This document shows, piece after piece, positions 1 through 13,330 of a stretch of 64,000 nucleotides of DNA. The stretch spans positions 558,001 to 622,000 of the forward strand of contig JAZBQD010000028.1 of NCBI GenBank assembly GCA_036583965.1, in the 5' to 3' direction. The notes below the pieces were generated by a model. That model was not told the origin of the DNA. It saw only the letters and a list, made by a program, of their open reading frames with translations, and did not search any database. The position numbers and the translations under genes are program-made. Each line of letters begins with the position of its first letter. The stretch's first letter is position 1. Origin of the DNA: Prunella strophiata (lineage: Eukaryota > Chordata > Aves > Passeriformes > Prunellidae).

Positions 1-1123
1 GATCACATAATGGCAAAGTCATTTCAGATCAATACATTGCCCAAGAGGTCAAAAGAACTCCAGTCAATGGGTTACTTGCACCTACCATGTACTAATATTA
101 ATTAATCCTTCTTAGAAAGAAGTACTGTTCTACTCACAAAGCAGAGATAAAGCCAGAAGAGCTGGATCAAAATTCAAAAAAATCACTTAGTCCTTAAAGT
201 TAATTAATTGCTTCTCAATACTTTCTTGGAGGCTTTTCCTCGTACAGCTGACCACAGCTGGCCTACATTATTTCACATGATTAGAAACAGTATTTAATTT
301 CACGAACATTTTATTTGGCGATGATTAAATTTTAAGTCTTTTGTGGTTATCCTTCTCCTCGGTTTTACCAAGGTTTTAAGAACAACTATCTGACCTGGGG
401 AGGGAAAGAGTAGCTCATGCCAGTTCATGAATGAGAAAAGGAGAACCATGAGACAGAAGGAGAAATAATCAAATTAGTTTAAGCCTTTATGAACTTCTTT
501 ATGTCTCTGAAAAAAGTCACTTAGAGTTGTAGCTGTTACGGAAGCCTCTGTAAAGTTCCATAATACTAAATAAAGTATGGCATTATGGAAAACTGCAAGT
601 CTGCAAAGCACCTCAGTGTCCTCTGCATTTCTGTAGAAATCTATTTATGTTATGACTTACAAGCTGATGTGTATGTACAGCTTTTCAGAAGCAAATTGGA
701 AATCTGCAGACCCTGCTTCAATACCAAAATTAAATTTTGATTCTTCAACTCCTCCTGAAACAGGCTGAAATTACTTTTTACAATAAAAAGAAATAAGTTA
801 TTTGGTACAAAAAAAACCCAGTTAGTTTAGTAAATCAGGTCTAACAAAAATCTCAGACAGCAACAGTTTGAGTTTTCCAGATGCTGAAAAGATAGACATG
901 TGCTTTCCTTTGGCTGTGTATTCATGTACAACAACAGCATCCCTGTTCCTGCTTTTAGAATTCACACCAAAATCTTAAAGCTGTAATTACTCATATCCAC
1001 TTAATAGGAATTTTTAACTCACTGGAAAACTTCCTTACTGATTTAGTCACTGATTGTTACAGTTATCAAGATTTTTACTTTCCCCCAGTAATATCCTGGT
1101 TCCACAGAAGAGCTGTGTCTGAT
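1..1123. other. AT-rich non-coding stretch
   Basis: No reading frame of note, no RNA gene and no recognised repeat. Base composition is typical of avian intron or intergenic DNA. Confidence 0.6.
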
Positions 1124-1223
1124 ATCACAGAATATTCTGAGTTGGAAGGGAAGCCCAAGGATCACAGAGTCCAACTCTCACGTGAGGGATTGACCCACAC
1201 TATCATTGCACCCAACTGAGCTC
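1124..1223 (-). mobile_element. CR1 LINE 3'-end fragment, reverse orientation
   Basis: The plus strand shows the pattern of a reversed CR1 3' terminus: an 'atcacagaat' start, then 'gagttggaagggaa', 'aaggatcacagagtccaac', and a short decayed tail. CR1 is the dominant avian non-LTR retrotransposon and its copies are usually 5'-truncated, so only ~100 bp of 3' end is expected here. There is no coding capacity. Seen: the word order and spacing. Inferred: family assignment from memory of the CR1 3' end. The right edge is uncertain because similarity fades. Confidence 0.65.
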
Positions 1224-4200
1224 ATCTTCGTTCATCTCATGGACTTGGACTCCTTAATTCTGCCTTTACAGATATCAACATCAAGAGTAGCACTGCACCA
1301 ATGCTATTTGGCAATGCTGGTTCACAGCTGCAGAGAATGAGTAATAGGAGTAAATGCTTGCTTAATGCCACTGCCAGAAAAATGCATTTTGGAAGAATGA
1401 AGACCCAGCTATGTTGAGTGCTGCACAAGGACCAGCCAAAAGCAGAAATGACCCCATGAAAAATGAGGCAATTTACAGTTTCTTGAACTAGGACTGGCAC
1501 ATTCAGAAGGCCTGAGCCCCAAGAAATGAGCATAAAACTACGGAAAGCACAGACATGCAACACACCTCTGCTCAGACATTGCCTGCTCTGCTTAAATCCT
1601 TTAAATTCAAGTGCAAGTCATCTGGGCAAACTACAGAGTGGAAATACCATGGAGAGAGCAAATTCCTTTTTTCCTTCCTATTATGAAACCACACTCCCAC
1701 ACATTTCTCTTTTCCACTATCTTCAATGTCTTTGCAACCCTGCATACTTGTATTTATGCCTGAGCTCATCTCCAGGCAGAGGACAATGATATTCTGTTGC
1801 AATTTTACAGCAGTGCTTGAACTACAGGCATGAAATTGAGTAGCATTTCTGATACAGAACTTTCTGTTCTGATTCATGACAACCATCCTTCCCAAAATTA
1901 AATTCTCTCTTCGGAAGCTGCAAGTTTTGCTTGAATGAAGACGATGAGAAATCCTCTGCTGTATCAGATTATATCATATAGGGCACACAGTACCTCTAGA
2001 TAATTGCAGGGCAGGATACAAATGAAGATTAATCTTTCTCACTCTGACATGAGGTGAACAACAGCTGCAGGTTTAAATTATACCATCAAATTCCTACAAG
2101 ACTGTAAAAGCTTAACAGTATCAATACCGATTTTCAACCTAAGTGAAATTGTATATATTTACTAAGGCACCAAGAGATTTTCACAATTAGGCAGAGAAGC
2201 ACCCGATATCTTTTGCTTTGCTCTTACTCCTAAAGCTTCTATTTGTCAAAACTCAATTGCAGTTCTCTGCTCCCACCCCTCCTCAGAAACCTCCTATACT
2301 GCAAGAAATGCTTCACTGACTGCAGCTTGTTAAGCAAAAGAGCACCTAAAGTACACAGATTCATACTGGGAAAGCAGCTAAACAATTACACAGGGATATT
2401 GATTACCAAATGCATCTACTTTTATTAAAAACATTATTTAGGTTTGAACACAGACTGAACTGTTTCACACTGCGTTCAGCCAACAGCAACGCATCCCCTC
2501 CTGGTGGGCTGCAAGCTAAGCTGCAGCTTCCATGGCACAGCATGTGGCAGAAGAATCAAACTATGGAATTATCCCATTTATCATCCTAATAATGCCTCAG
2601 AAGCTGCTGCATTAACATCAATATGTGCATCAGAGCTCCAGGTGTCACCACAAATTCTCAGGCAATGAGCAATGTCAGCATGCGAAAGACAGAGCTGCCC
2701 TGGCAGAAATCAATGGGACATTACTTACCTGCTGCCCTCCCTTCAGGATCCTGGCCAGATGAAGAAATATCTGTGTTTGATCCTTATACTTACAGAGGGC
2801 CCCAGCTGACATGATGGGCAGCTCCACAGAGCTGCCTGGAGAACCCTGACAACACCCAAACCAACAACTCACACATCAGGTGCAGAAAGAGCTTTGCGCA
2901 GTATTTTTACCAGACATGTGAAAGGAGGAAAAGAAGATCCCTTCCATAGTGAGTGCATTTAGACTGCTGAAAGAATAAACAGAAAAGGTATTCCATGAAA
3001 TGTGCCCTGGGAACACACAGGTACTGTTGAACACTGAGGTATAGCCAGTTGTGACCAACAAAGGCAGCTCTCATCTCAGGGGCACAGCGCTCACAGGCTG
3101 CCCCCGCAACACTGAAAGCACCCATGGCATAGTGAAAAAAGGACAATGGAAAGAGGAGATCCACAGGAAAGCCATCCCACAAAACTCATCTGAAATCAGC
3201 CCCAAATGCAGCAACAGTGTACAGCTTTGTGTCAGCAACACTGGAGTGTGGACACCAGAAGAGCAGAACAGTCACTGAAAATAAACCTGTGCAGCACCTC
3301 TGCAAGAAACAGCTACAGGGCCTGCCAGGAGAACAAATACCGACTCATATTCCTCTCTGACACACAAATTGTTCTTTACATCCAGCATGGACAACACCAG
3401 TGTGAACCCCCCAGCCTCATGTTCCACAGGTACAAACACACACAGCAGCAAAAACAGGGAATTAAAACCTTCACAGTCATTTTTTCACAGAGGAAAAAGT
3501 ATCTTTCCTACAGATTAAATGCAATCTTCGATTCAGATCTTTACATTTAAGAGCACCAGACTTCTCACTGCATTTATATTAATGCTCAGATGGGAAGCTT
3601 TGTTGATTAAACATTCAATTGCTGTTGAGAATCACCACAGCCTTATTACCTCATAGTGGTGGCTCAGACTGAATTTAATTCTAGCCCAGCATTAGCACCT
3701 GTACATTTTTTCTTGACTGAATTTGCTTTTTCATACTTGTGCAAATGACTAATTTACTCAGCAGTAAAACTTCTTTGCTGACTGCAATTAAAAACCAGCA
3801 TAACCACACCACAGCCAGTTTAATCAAAACTAGCCCATTTTACAGACCCTAAAACAAAGGAGGAGGTATGGGCAAATGACTGGAGAGAGGAACAGCAGCT
3901 TTTACTTTTTATTTATATACTGTGCTCAAGTTGGCTGACTTTGTTTTTTTGTTACAATTTAGGCCTCTTCTTGAATAGTTATTTGAACTGTGATGGCATT
4001 TATTTGATAGAAAACTGTCAGAAATATAGGAAGCTCCTCCCAGAATCCATCAAATCACTTTAAAAGTCATCTAAAAGAAGGCCCATGTAAACATGATACC
4101 CTTTGGTTAAACCACTGCCAGTCTGGATTGTATCAGAAGGTTCTTCAAAATTATCTTGGCTTTTTGTTTCGTACTATCTATTCCTAGTTAATGAAAGTGA

Positions 4201-4907
4201 AATTCAACAGTTGCATTCTGACTGCAGAATAATTGTCTAAATGAAACAAAGAAATATTATTCTGCTGATATTAATGTAGGATAGAAGAGATGCCCTGTAT
4301 CAGTCTGAAAAGAATCACAACCTTCTCCATTGTCTCCCCTAACTGGTGGTGTATGAAACCCTGCACACTAAATGGCACAGGAGAACCTACAAAGAAAGCA
4401 ACCAGGGATATGAGGTGTAATTTAAGGTAAAAATAGTCTGTTCACAGACAAAAAATTCACAAAAGAATGTGCTGCAGAGAGATGCTTCCTCCTGCAAGGT
4501 AAAGTTGCATCACAATAAAAGAGATTTGTTTTTAAATGAAATTTAAAATACATTTTGACAAGAATAAACAGCCAATCTGGGGAACAACTTCTAAATTATT
4601 AAAAATATTAATTGACTTAATTTTATTCTTATGAAAACTAAAATCAAGCTTTGTCCTAATTTTGTTCTGCGACCTCTTCTCAAATAAGGAGGAGTCCCTG
4701 CTGTTACACTTATGGCTTTATTATTCCCCCTTGAATTTTATTAAGTAAAAAATGAATTTAAGAAATTAGTGTTTAAATGGCTCACGTGTCATCTTAGGTC
4801 CCCTTTTTCACCTCATGAAATTTTCCCACTTATCTTGGTTTCACAAAAGAACAAAGAGAGGTAAAAACATTGGAGACATTATTCTGATTCCCTTTTTTTT
4901 TGTACAT
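1224..4907. other. Non-coding stretch without recognisable genes
   Basis: AT-rich DNA. The longest open frames are about 110 codons or less, start at arbitrary codons and show no domain or codon pattern. No CpG cluster and no long simple repeat except short A/T runs. Nothing here can be annotated with confidence. Confidence 0.55.
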
Positions 4908-5091
4908 GAGTGCAAACAATTAGATTATAATTAATGCTTTATCTGTCAGCTAATCCTAATATAACAATGTGGCACTTCCATCTGAGCTCAAAGCCCTCAG
5001 CAGCCCAGGTGCTGTTCAAAGCCCTCAGCAGGCAGCAAACACAGCTTCCAGCCCAGCTGTGTCCGAGCTGTGAACTGGCACTGGCTCTCAG
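4908..5091. repeat. Tandem array, copy 1 (internally deleted)
   Basis: The first ~80 bp (4908-4987) match the start of the 1.71 kb unit and the last ~104 bp (4988-5091) match its end. The intervening ~1.5 kb is missing. The junction at 4984-4990 reads 'tgagctcaaag'; a GC dinucleotide is shared by both parental edges, as in a microhomology-mediated deletion. This copy sits directly against copy 2. Confidence 0.85.
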
Positions 5092-6800
5092 AGTGCAAAC
5101 AATTAGATTATAATTAATGCTTTATCTGTCAGCTAATCCTAATATAACAATGTGGCACTTCCATCTGAGCAGCAGTTTCTGTCACTTACTGTTTTTCTAT
5201 ATTAATACTCCATGATATTTTAAAAAACCCACAAAAACCACAAGAACAAAGTCAGCAGTAAAATAAAATACAAAAGAGACTAAAGAGTCACTACAGAGCT
5301 CATTTTCTATTCATGCAGTATAGTTTAACAGATAAAGTGTCAGTGTTTGATTTTATTATGTTACTGGGTGACCTGCAGAATCTCAGGAGACCAGCTAAGA
5401 AGAGAGATGACCATTATTCCATCAGTGAGAAAAATCAATAAGAGTAGTTACACATTTTATGCAGTCTAAAACCTAATTCATATAGAATTCTTAAGAAGAA
5501 GAATTAAAAAACCCAAACAAACAATTACTAACCTTCCCTAGCCAATAAAGTAAAAGAAAACTATGTTTCATTCAGAATTAAGGCCAAGAATCTGGCTGTT
5601 ATGCTTAAATACACCAAATGCTAATATAAGTAGCATCTGTATTACAATATAGGCTTGCTTTGGCGGTTTGGTGGGTGGTTTTTTTCCCCCTTTAAAACCA
5701 TTCTTATCTATAATTTCACACCTATTAAAAATGAAATCCTTATTTTACAGTAGCTAGAAATGCTAAACTTAAAACCTACACAAAAGGAAAGCAGAGATGA
5801 GAGCCAAAGTGTTCTGCCTAAAAAAAAAATTAAAAAAAAAAAAAAAAAAAAGAAAACTAGCCTGCAAGCTTTTCTTCCATCTCCGTTTTCTGAGGCTCCT
5901 TCAGTGCTTTTGCTAGAGGAAAAACTTAAACATAAGTTGGGGTGATACAAAAATTAGCAACACCCAAAGAAAAATATTTGTAATGCCCTGAACAGCAATT
6001 TCCAGCCAGGGCATAATCACTGCATGGCAGCCTGCATATTCCTGCCTCAGTGAGGACAAGGCATCCCTGCCACCAAACAGGACCCTGCTGTGCCACAGGG
6101 GCTCACCTACCTTAGTGACACTGTAAGGGGACAACGGGCACACAGGAAGGAATGCCAGCCTGATGTACACTGCAACGGCACATCACAAATCAATAAATAC
6201 CAGCAGCATTCACCAGGTTTTTCGATTATCCTTGGAACACACAGTCACACTGTAATTTAATTTAAGGAACAAAGTGCAACTACTGCTATCAGAGCCTAAC
6301 CAAAAATAAATAACCCTATTTCTCAGATGGTGTGGGGATGCTCAGAATAATGCATAATCTTAAAAAGCCCTGTAAACCAGAAAGATGTGTAAGCCTGGAG
6401 CAAACACCCCAGTGCTGAATGCACCCCTGTCAGGGGCTGGGAAATCACTCACATATGGCCTGCCCTGCTGATTGCCCTAATTAGCAGCTGCCTCCTGATT
6501 CTGGTCACAGACAGAGCACATACCTGGCTGCTTTGGCAGTGCTTGCTGTGGCACTCTGAGGTGGCTGACAGAGCCCTTTCTCTGCTGTCACAGACCAGGA
6601 GCATCCTCAGCCCTGCATAGACACAGAACTGCACGAACGCTCCGGGAGAAGCTCCATCCCTTGGACCAGGTGGTGAGCAACAGCCCAGGGTGTTGCTCAA
6701 AGCCCTCAGCAGCCCAGGTGCTGTTCAAAGCCCTCAGCAGGCAGCAAACACAGCTTCCAGCCCAGCTGTGTCCGAGCTGTGAACTGGCACTGGCTCTCAG
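5092..6800. repeat. Tandem array, copy 2 (full ~1.71 kb unit)
   Basis: A full unit starting at 'gtgcaaacaattagat' and ending at 'actggctctcaga'. It repeats at an offset of 1709-1710 bp with almost no substitutions. I noticed one C/T difference (around 5527 versus 7237), a one-base difference in a T run (around 5681) and one T/A change at an A-rich tract (around 5830 versus 7542). Short open frames are carried identically in both copies (5913-6170 and 7623-7880; 6449-6700 and 8159-8410, minus strand), but they are repeat passengers without recognisable domains. The unit also contains a 28-bp-spaced internal repeat of 'tcaaagccctcagcag'. Confidence 0.93.
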
Positions 6801-8511
6801 AGTGCAAACAATTAGATTATAATTAATGCTTTATCTGTCAGCTAATCCTAATATAACAATGTGGCACTTCCATCTGAGCAGCAGTTTCTGTCACTTACTG
6901 TTTTTCTATATTAATACTCCATGATATTTTAAAAAACCCACAAAAACCACAAGAACAAAGTCAGCAGTAAAATAAAATACAAAAGAGACTAAAGAGTCAC
7001 TACAGAGCTCATTTTCTATTCATGCAGTATAGTTTAACAGATAAAGTGTCAGTGTTTGATTTTATTATGTTACTGGGTGACCTGCAGAATCTCAGGAGAC
7101 CAGCTAAGAAGAGAGATGACCATTATTCCATCAGTGAGAAAAATCAATAAGAGTAGTTACACATTTTATGCAGTCTAAAACCTAATTCATATAGAATTCT
7201 TAAGAAGAAGAATTAAAAAACCCAAACAAACAATTATTAACCTTCCCTAGCCAATAAAGTAAAAGAAAACTATGTTTCATTCAGAATTAAGGCCAAGAAT
7301 CTGGCTGTTATGCTTAAATACACCAAATGCTAATATAAGTAGCATCTGTATTACAATATAGGCTTGCTTTGGCGGTTTGGTGGGTGGTTTTTTTTCCCCC
7401 TTTAAAACCATTCTTATCTATAATTTCACACCTATTAAAAATGAAATCCTTATTTTACAGTAGCTAGAAATGCTAAACTTAAAACCTACACAAAAGGAAA
7501 GCAGAGATGAGAGCCAAAGTGTTCTGCCTAAAAAAAAAATTTAAAAAAAAAAAAAAAAAAAGAAAACTAGCCTGCAAGCTTTTCTTCCATCTCCGTTTTC
7601 TGAGGCTCCTTCAGTGCTTTTGCTAGAGGAAAAACTTAAACATAAGTTGGGGTGATACAAAAATTAGCAACACCCAAAGAAAAATATTTGTAATGCCCTG
7701 AACAGCAATTTCCAGCCAGGGCATAATCACTGCATGGCAGCCTGCATATTCCTGCCTCAGTGAGGACAAGGCATCCCTGCCACCAAACAGGACCCTGCTG
7801 TGCCACAGGGGCTCACCTACCTTAGTGACACTGTAAGGGGACAACGGGCACACAGGAAGGAATGCCAGCCTGATGTACACTGCAACGGCACATCACAAAT
7901 CAATAAATACCAGCAGCATTCACCAGGTTTTTCGATTATCCTTGGAACACACAGTCACACTGTAATTTAATTTAAGGAACAAAGTGCAACTACTGCTATC
8001 AGAGCCTAACCAAAAATAAATAACCCTATTTCTCAGATGGTGTGGGGATGCTCAGAATAATGCATAATCTTAAAAAGCCCTGTAAACCAGAAAGATGTGT
8101 AAGCCTGGAGCAAACACCCCAGTGCTGAATGCACCCCTGTCAGGGGCTGGGAAATCACTCACATATGGCCTGCCCTGCTGATTGCCCTAATTAGCAGCTG
8201 CCTCCTGATTCTGGTCACAGACAGAGCACATACCTGGCTGCTTTGGCAGTGCTTGCTGTGGCACTCTGAGGTGGCTGACAGAGCCCTTTCTCTGCTGTCA
8301 CAGACCAGGAGCATCCTCAGCCCTGCATAGACACAGAACTGCACGAACGCTCCGGGAGAAGCTCCATCCCTTGGACCAGGTGGTGAGCAACAGCCCAGGG
8401 TGTTGCTCAAAGCCCTCAGCAGCCCAGGTGCTGTTCAAAGCCCTCAGCAGGCAGCAAACACAGCTTCCAGCCCAGCTGTGTCCGAGCTGTGAACTGGCAC
8501 TGGCTCTCAGA
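6801..8511. repeat. Tandem array, copy 3 (full ~1.71 kb unit)
   Basis: Second full unit. The shared sequence stops at 8511: earlier copies continue 'cagagtgc' into the next unit, whereas here it continues 'cagaccac' into unique sequence. The left edge of the whole array (4908) and the internal joins share only 'gag'/'ga', so the duplication used very short homology. Near identity with copy 2 means the event is recent, polymorphic, homogenised, or an assembly artefact. Confidence 0.93.
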
Positions 8512-11500
8512 CCACTGCAGGAAGGTGGCAACTGGCACCAGTAACGCGCGGGTGCTGGTGAGCAGAGCAGCCAGCTCTGGACAGGACAGGATCCAAGCTA
8601 CACACTGTCTTCTTGAGATCAAATAAATAAATCAGCTTTATCACAGCTAATTGTCTCAATGCAAGGGGAAAATGCAAGGGGAAAATAATTCTTTAAGAGC
8701 TACCAGAATCAGCAAAGGAAAAGCCAGAAAAAATCCCAAACACACACAAAACCAAACAATCCTGCCCCCGCCAAAAACCCACAAAAAAACCAAATAAAAT
8801 CCACAAAAAAAAAAAAAAAACCACCACAAGCCAAACAACCAAAACATTGGAAAAAAACCAAAAAAGTCACAAACTATTTTGCAGGAATAGTACACAACCC
8901 CGAGGGAAAGGAAAGGAAGAACTGTAGCCTGGGACTTAGAAGCCGATGGCGCCAGTATTGCAGCTCAGTCTCTACAGCCTGGGTAGAAATGCAGCTGAGT
9001 TACTGCATTTCAAAGGGATTAAAGTGTGTGCCATTAAGGACAGCTAGAGATTGTAAGCAGCAAGAGAAGAGAAAACTGAAATCAAGAAAAGAACCAGCTA
9101 GTCTGTGTATCTCCAAGTACTAACTACACCTTTTGGGATAGGACATTTGGGCTGTGGAAGACGTTTTCTTCTAAAGTTTTAGTGGGAAACATATTTTCAG
9201 CACACTACTCAAAAGCAAGGGACTTGTGTTGCTGAGAGTGAATGACAGAGATGGTTCTACCACGAATGCAGCTGATTCCTGAGAGAATTCAGAGATGATT
9301 GTGCCCATTCACAGAACAAAAGGAGCCAGATAAAGCTGTGTTCTGGCTCCACACATGGAGCACGCACTGCTTGCTTTCCTTGCGCTCCACCTTTTCCTCA
9401 CTCAGCTACACTGAGTGGAGAGCTCTGGCTTGGGAGCGCAGAACAGGTGACAAGGTGATTGTCACAGCACGTGGCTCACCTCACAACAAAGACCAGCATT
9501 TAAAATAGAAAAGGTATCACACCTCTTCCATGAAGAATAAGCAGCAAAGGAAAACAAACATCAAACCAAATCCTGTCCACGGAATCTCACAGAGCCAAGA
9601 AGGAAGCATGAGGAGCAAATCCGTGGTGTCTAATGAGCAATGGCTTAGCCCAGAGCTTTCTTTCCTTCCAGTGCCACATTTTGAGGCAAATCCTAATACA
9701 AAGTCATCTTATTGTGAAATACAGGTTTATGAGCACCTTGAAAAAGAGGACAGTTTTGTACTGCCTTGGACACTAATCCTGATCTGCAGAATATGCACTG
9801 TTACCATTTCCCAACTGAAAGCCCAGTTTTGATCTCTTTACTTTCAAATTCATTTACAAGGCCCCCTGCTGACTTCAATGAAGGAAAAAAATAAGAAAGA
9901 CATTAGCTAGCATAATTAAAAGGATTAGAATTTGATGCATATTAATCGCAAAAAGCCATCTAATTACAGAACAAACCACAAGTAATGTATAACATAAAGA
10001 CAGACATTAAACTTAAGTCAAAAAGTGTGTCTTTTCACCAAGTCATTAATAAATGCATAAAACATATTTGTATTTTTTGTTAACAGCTTCAACTGTTTAC
10101 AGATCTTGCCTGCAAAAATTACAAATTAAGAAGTTAACAAATGCACCATTCTCATTCACATGAACAGTGGCATAAAGCTAATCAATCAATTGCTCTACAA
10201 AATGGAAATTGAACAGTTGGACTCCACATACAATCATTTCTTCAGAATATGCAGGGTACATACACATATATGATACAAGGCATGCAGCAAGGATACACAA
10301 TATTTTTAAAGCAGTTTTTACAATTTCCTTAAGTGTTCATATCAGATTACAGTTCTCTTTAAGAAGTCAACTTAAAATGGTGAACTTTTTCATGAATCAG
10401 TGTTCCAAATGCATTTAAAAAGAGCTAACAGCATGAAACATCCTTCTTTAGGGTAGAGTTTTTACAAATTACTTGACAAATAAATTTAAATTCTAACCAG
10501 CAATATATGCAACTAAAGTAAGCCTAACCTTGGACTAACTCATTCACTCAGCTGCTAGCGCAACATTTTGTATGAGAAGTTTGAGTACAACATAAGGAAC
10601 GGCAAAAAGCACATGTGATGACCTTTATCCTCTTATCAGCTGCATTCGGATGTGTTGGTGATGAGACTTTTTAAAATCCATCTTCTCCTCAGAAGCACAA
10701 TGCTAAGACACAGCTGTGTCCACCCATCTTATGCTAAGAGTGTTGAGCAAATCAACTGCCTTCTTAGTCTTTTAATAACATTTTTTTCTACCTGTAGAAA
10801 CTATTTTAACATATTCCACTTTGTTTTAATATCCTTATCAATTGCTCCATGATATTCAATATTTCTCATAGGATGCAATCAAAAATCCACTGGCATGAGT
10901 TAGAAATGGCAACAGTGGTGTCCTGTGCAAAATACTCTGCTGAGTTTCTCCGAACTGCAGATTCAAGAATTATGTCCCTGACTGAAAGGACTTGCAGTTG
11001 AACAGGTAACCTGCCTAGATGGTCAGCACCTTGGGAAAAAGAGAAGGTCATAAGGTCAGGGTGGGCTAAACAGCATTTTCCAGAAACAGGGAAAATTTGA
11101 GCCGCAAGCACAAAGCAAGACTTTCTGGTACACCATCCCAGACTCACTCAATATTCACCTCAAAGACTTCAGAAACAGGGACAATATCATTATTTCTGTC
11201 ATCTTCTCCTGTTACAGAACATGAGTTAAACGAAACGGTGATGAAAACTGATGCAATAAAGACACTTTTCAGCACATAAATAGTAACCACAGCACTTGGT
11301 CAGGCAGCAGTTTGCTCAAGACAATATTTTTAAAGATATTTACAATACTGACATATGTAAAGGATTTTTTTTTAAATAAATCAACATTTTTGTTCTTTTC
11401 TAGTTCACTAAAATTGTTAAACTAAAATCTTACTTTCTAATCTTAAGAGGCTATGAAATATGCAAACAATCTGTCTTGAAATTTACCTGAGATACGAGGG

Positions 11501-12847
11501 TATCAAGAAGCCCCAGGAGACTTCACCCCACTTACCCATAACTTTGCACCTGAACAATTCAGAACAGGCTGCAAAAGTCTCTTGACTGTGCTGAAGACAT
11601 GTTATTTTTAAAAAACTGAAGACAAAAACCAACTTTACAATTTTACAGGAAAGGGAAACATTAACAGGAGAAAGCAGAATAAAGTCAATTATAATTTTTA
11701 ATTAGCTTTCAAAGCTATTCAGTGAATGTTGGTGCTCATGAATAGCAATCAATACTGCATTCTAGTAATTTGTTATGCAAATTAAGCACTTCAGGAGATT
11801 ATCTCATCCAAAAGTTAATACCCTTAACAAAAACTCAAAAAAAAAAAAATTTAAATCTATTTGCCCTTATTATAAAGGCAAAGGAAAGAAAGAACACAGA
11901 GAACTTCCCTGGAATTTGAGCTAGTTCTACAAAGGTACCTGTTTAGATTCTAGAGTAATTCCCTCGATTTGAAGAAGGTTTTGATACCTAGATGCTTTTG
12001 AAATACCAAGCCCAAACTCACAAAAGACAGTTGTTCAAGAATTATAGCAGAAAAAGTGAACCATTAGCACATGTAGAAGGAGTTTATAGCCTTAGTATAG
12101 TGAGAACAAAGTCAATATGTCCACTCTGAATAAAAAAGAAAGAAAAAGAAAACCCAAACCACTGGTACCAGTCACATTGAAGCCTGGTCTGAATAAAGAG
12201 GAGGAATGGTCAAACCTCATGTAATTCCTGCTATGAAAGCTAGGACAAGAAGACACAAATTTCCCCTTGGAATGTTATTTTCAGTAATATTTGAATATAG
12301 CATATCTGCAGCTGCATGGTCAACATAGCATACAAGGCAATTCATAAGTAATACCAAGTTAACCCAGTCAGCAGCTGATGAAAACTTATTTTAAAATGAA
12401 AAGCACTCTTGATTTTTCTCCTGCCCAGACCAAGTCTGTAGTGTTAACGGAACATGTTAATCTCAGCAGCAGCCAGGTGTTTGACTGGTCACACAGAAGT
12501 CTAACTTTATCATGCCCAAATATTGCAAATCACCTGGAAAATCTTCTCCATAATTTCTGCCAGCACAGAGGAGCACAATCCCAGAAGGTTTGTTGGGTTT
12601 TCAAGCATACTACCTACTATGTTTCTGTTTCAGGTCACGACAATGTGAAGCATCCATTTCATATAAAGGCTATCAAACACGCTCAACACAATTTCTGTCA
12701 GACACTCTGAACTCCTGTGTGCAAACTTGCAGATTACCAAGGGTCTGCACACAGGGAATGACCCAGCTTCCCCATAGGAGAATGAGCCATTGATTTCCAT
12801 TTGAGCTGATGTGCCACTAAAATACAAGAATACTTCAGAATAATACT
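8512..12847. other. Non-coding stretch
   Basis: No supported gene. 8690-8880 is an A-rich, CAAA/CCACAAA-type low-complexity tract with a run of ~17 A ending near 8820. The rest is AT-rich DNA with open frames of about 110 codons or less. Confidence 0.5.
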
Positions 12848-13330
12848 TCAGTAAAACCACCACACACATTTTTCTTTGATTTTTGTCAAATAAGTATGGC
12901 ATGGAAATTCCCCTGCAGCCAAAGTGACTTCAGCTAAATCACTGCAGTGAAGAGTGCAGCGGCTTTTCAGGGTCACACTCTCACTCAACCCATTTGGATA
13001 TGTAAGCTGGCAATGATATCTCCATTCCCTATCTGCAATGGGACCATGGGCACTCCCCACCAAACACATCTTGGAGAAAAAACACCAGTGTGAGCACAGG
13101 ATGCTGCAGCTCTTGAGCACTTTGAGCAGCCCATATTTTTTGAGGACGACAGGAGAACTCATGATCCTCCCCAGGCAGGTGCAATTGTTGTTCTCAGCCA
13201 GGTATTTTGGAAATGCTATAACGAACCTTCCCTTTGAAGGGCAGTAGTCATTCTCAGTTTTCCTGTATGCACTCCAAAGTTTAGCCAAAGTAAGTTCCCC
13301 ACCTGATGGGTCATACAAAGCTGCTGGCAA
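12848..13330 (-). other. Unassigned 160-codon open frame
   Basis: An uninterrupted minus-strand frame of 160 codons in a locally less AT-rich block. It opens with TTG rather than ATG. I do not recognise any domain. The translation is cysteine-containing but has no repeated or spaced motif, no signal peptide and no membrane segment. No splice-site pair clearly frames it. It could be a chance frame, the remnant of an old retrocopy, or part of an unannotated exon. Chance is the most likely. Confidence 0.12.

Noticed and set aside
5913..8410. Identical 83- and 85-codon minus frames in pairs
   Set aside because: They are identical because the 1.71 kb unit is duplicated, not because of protein conservation.
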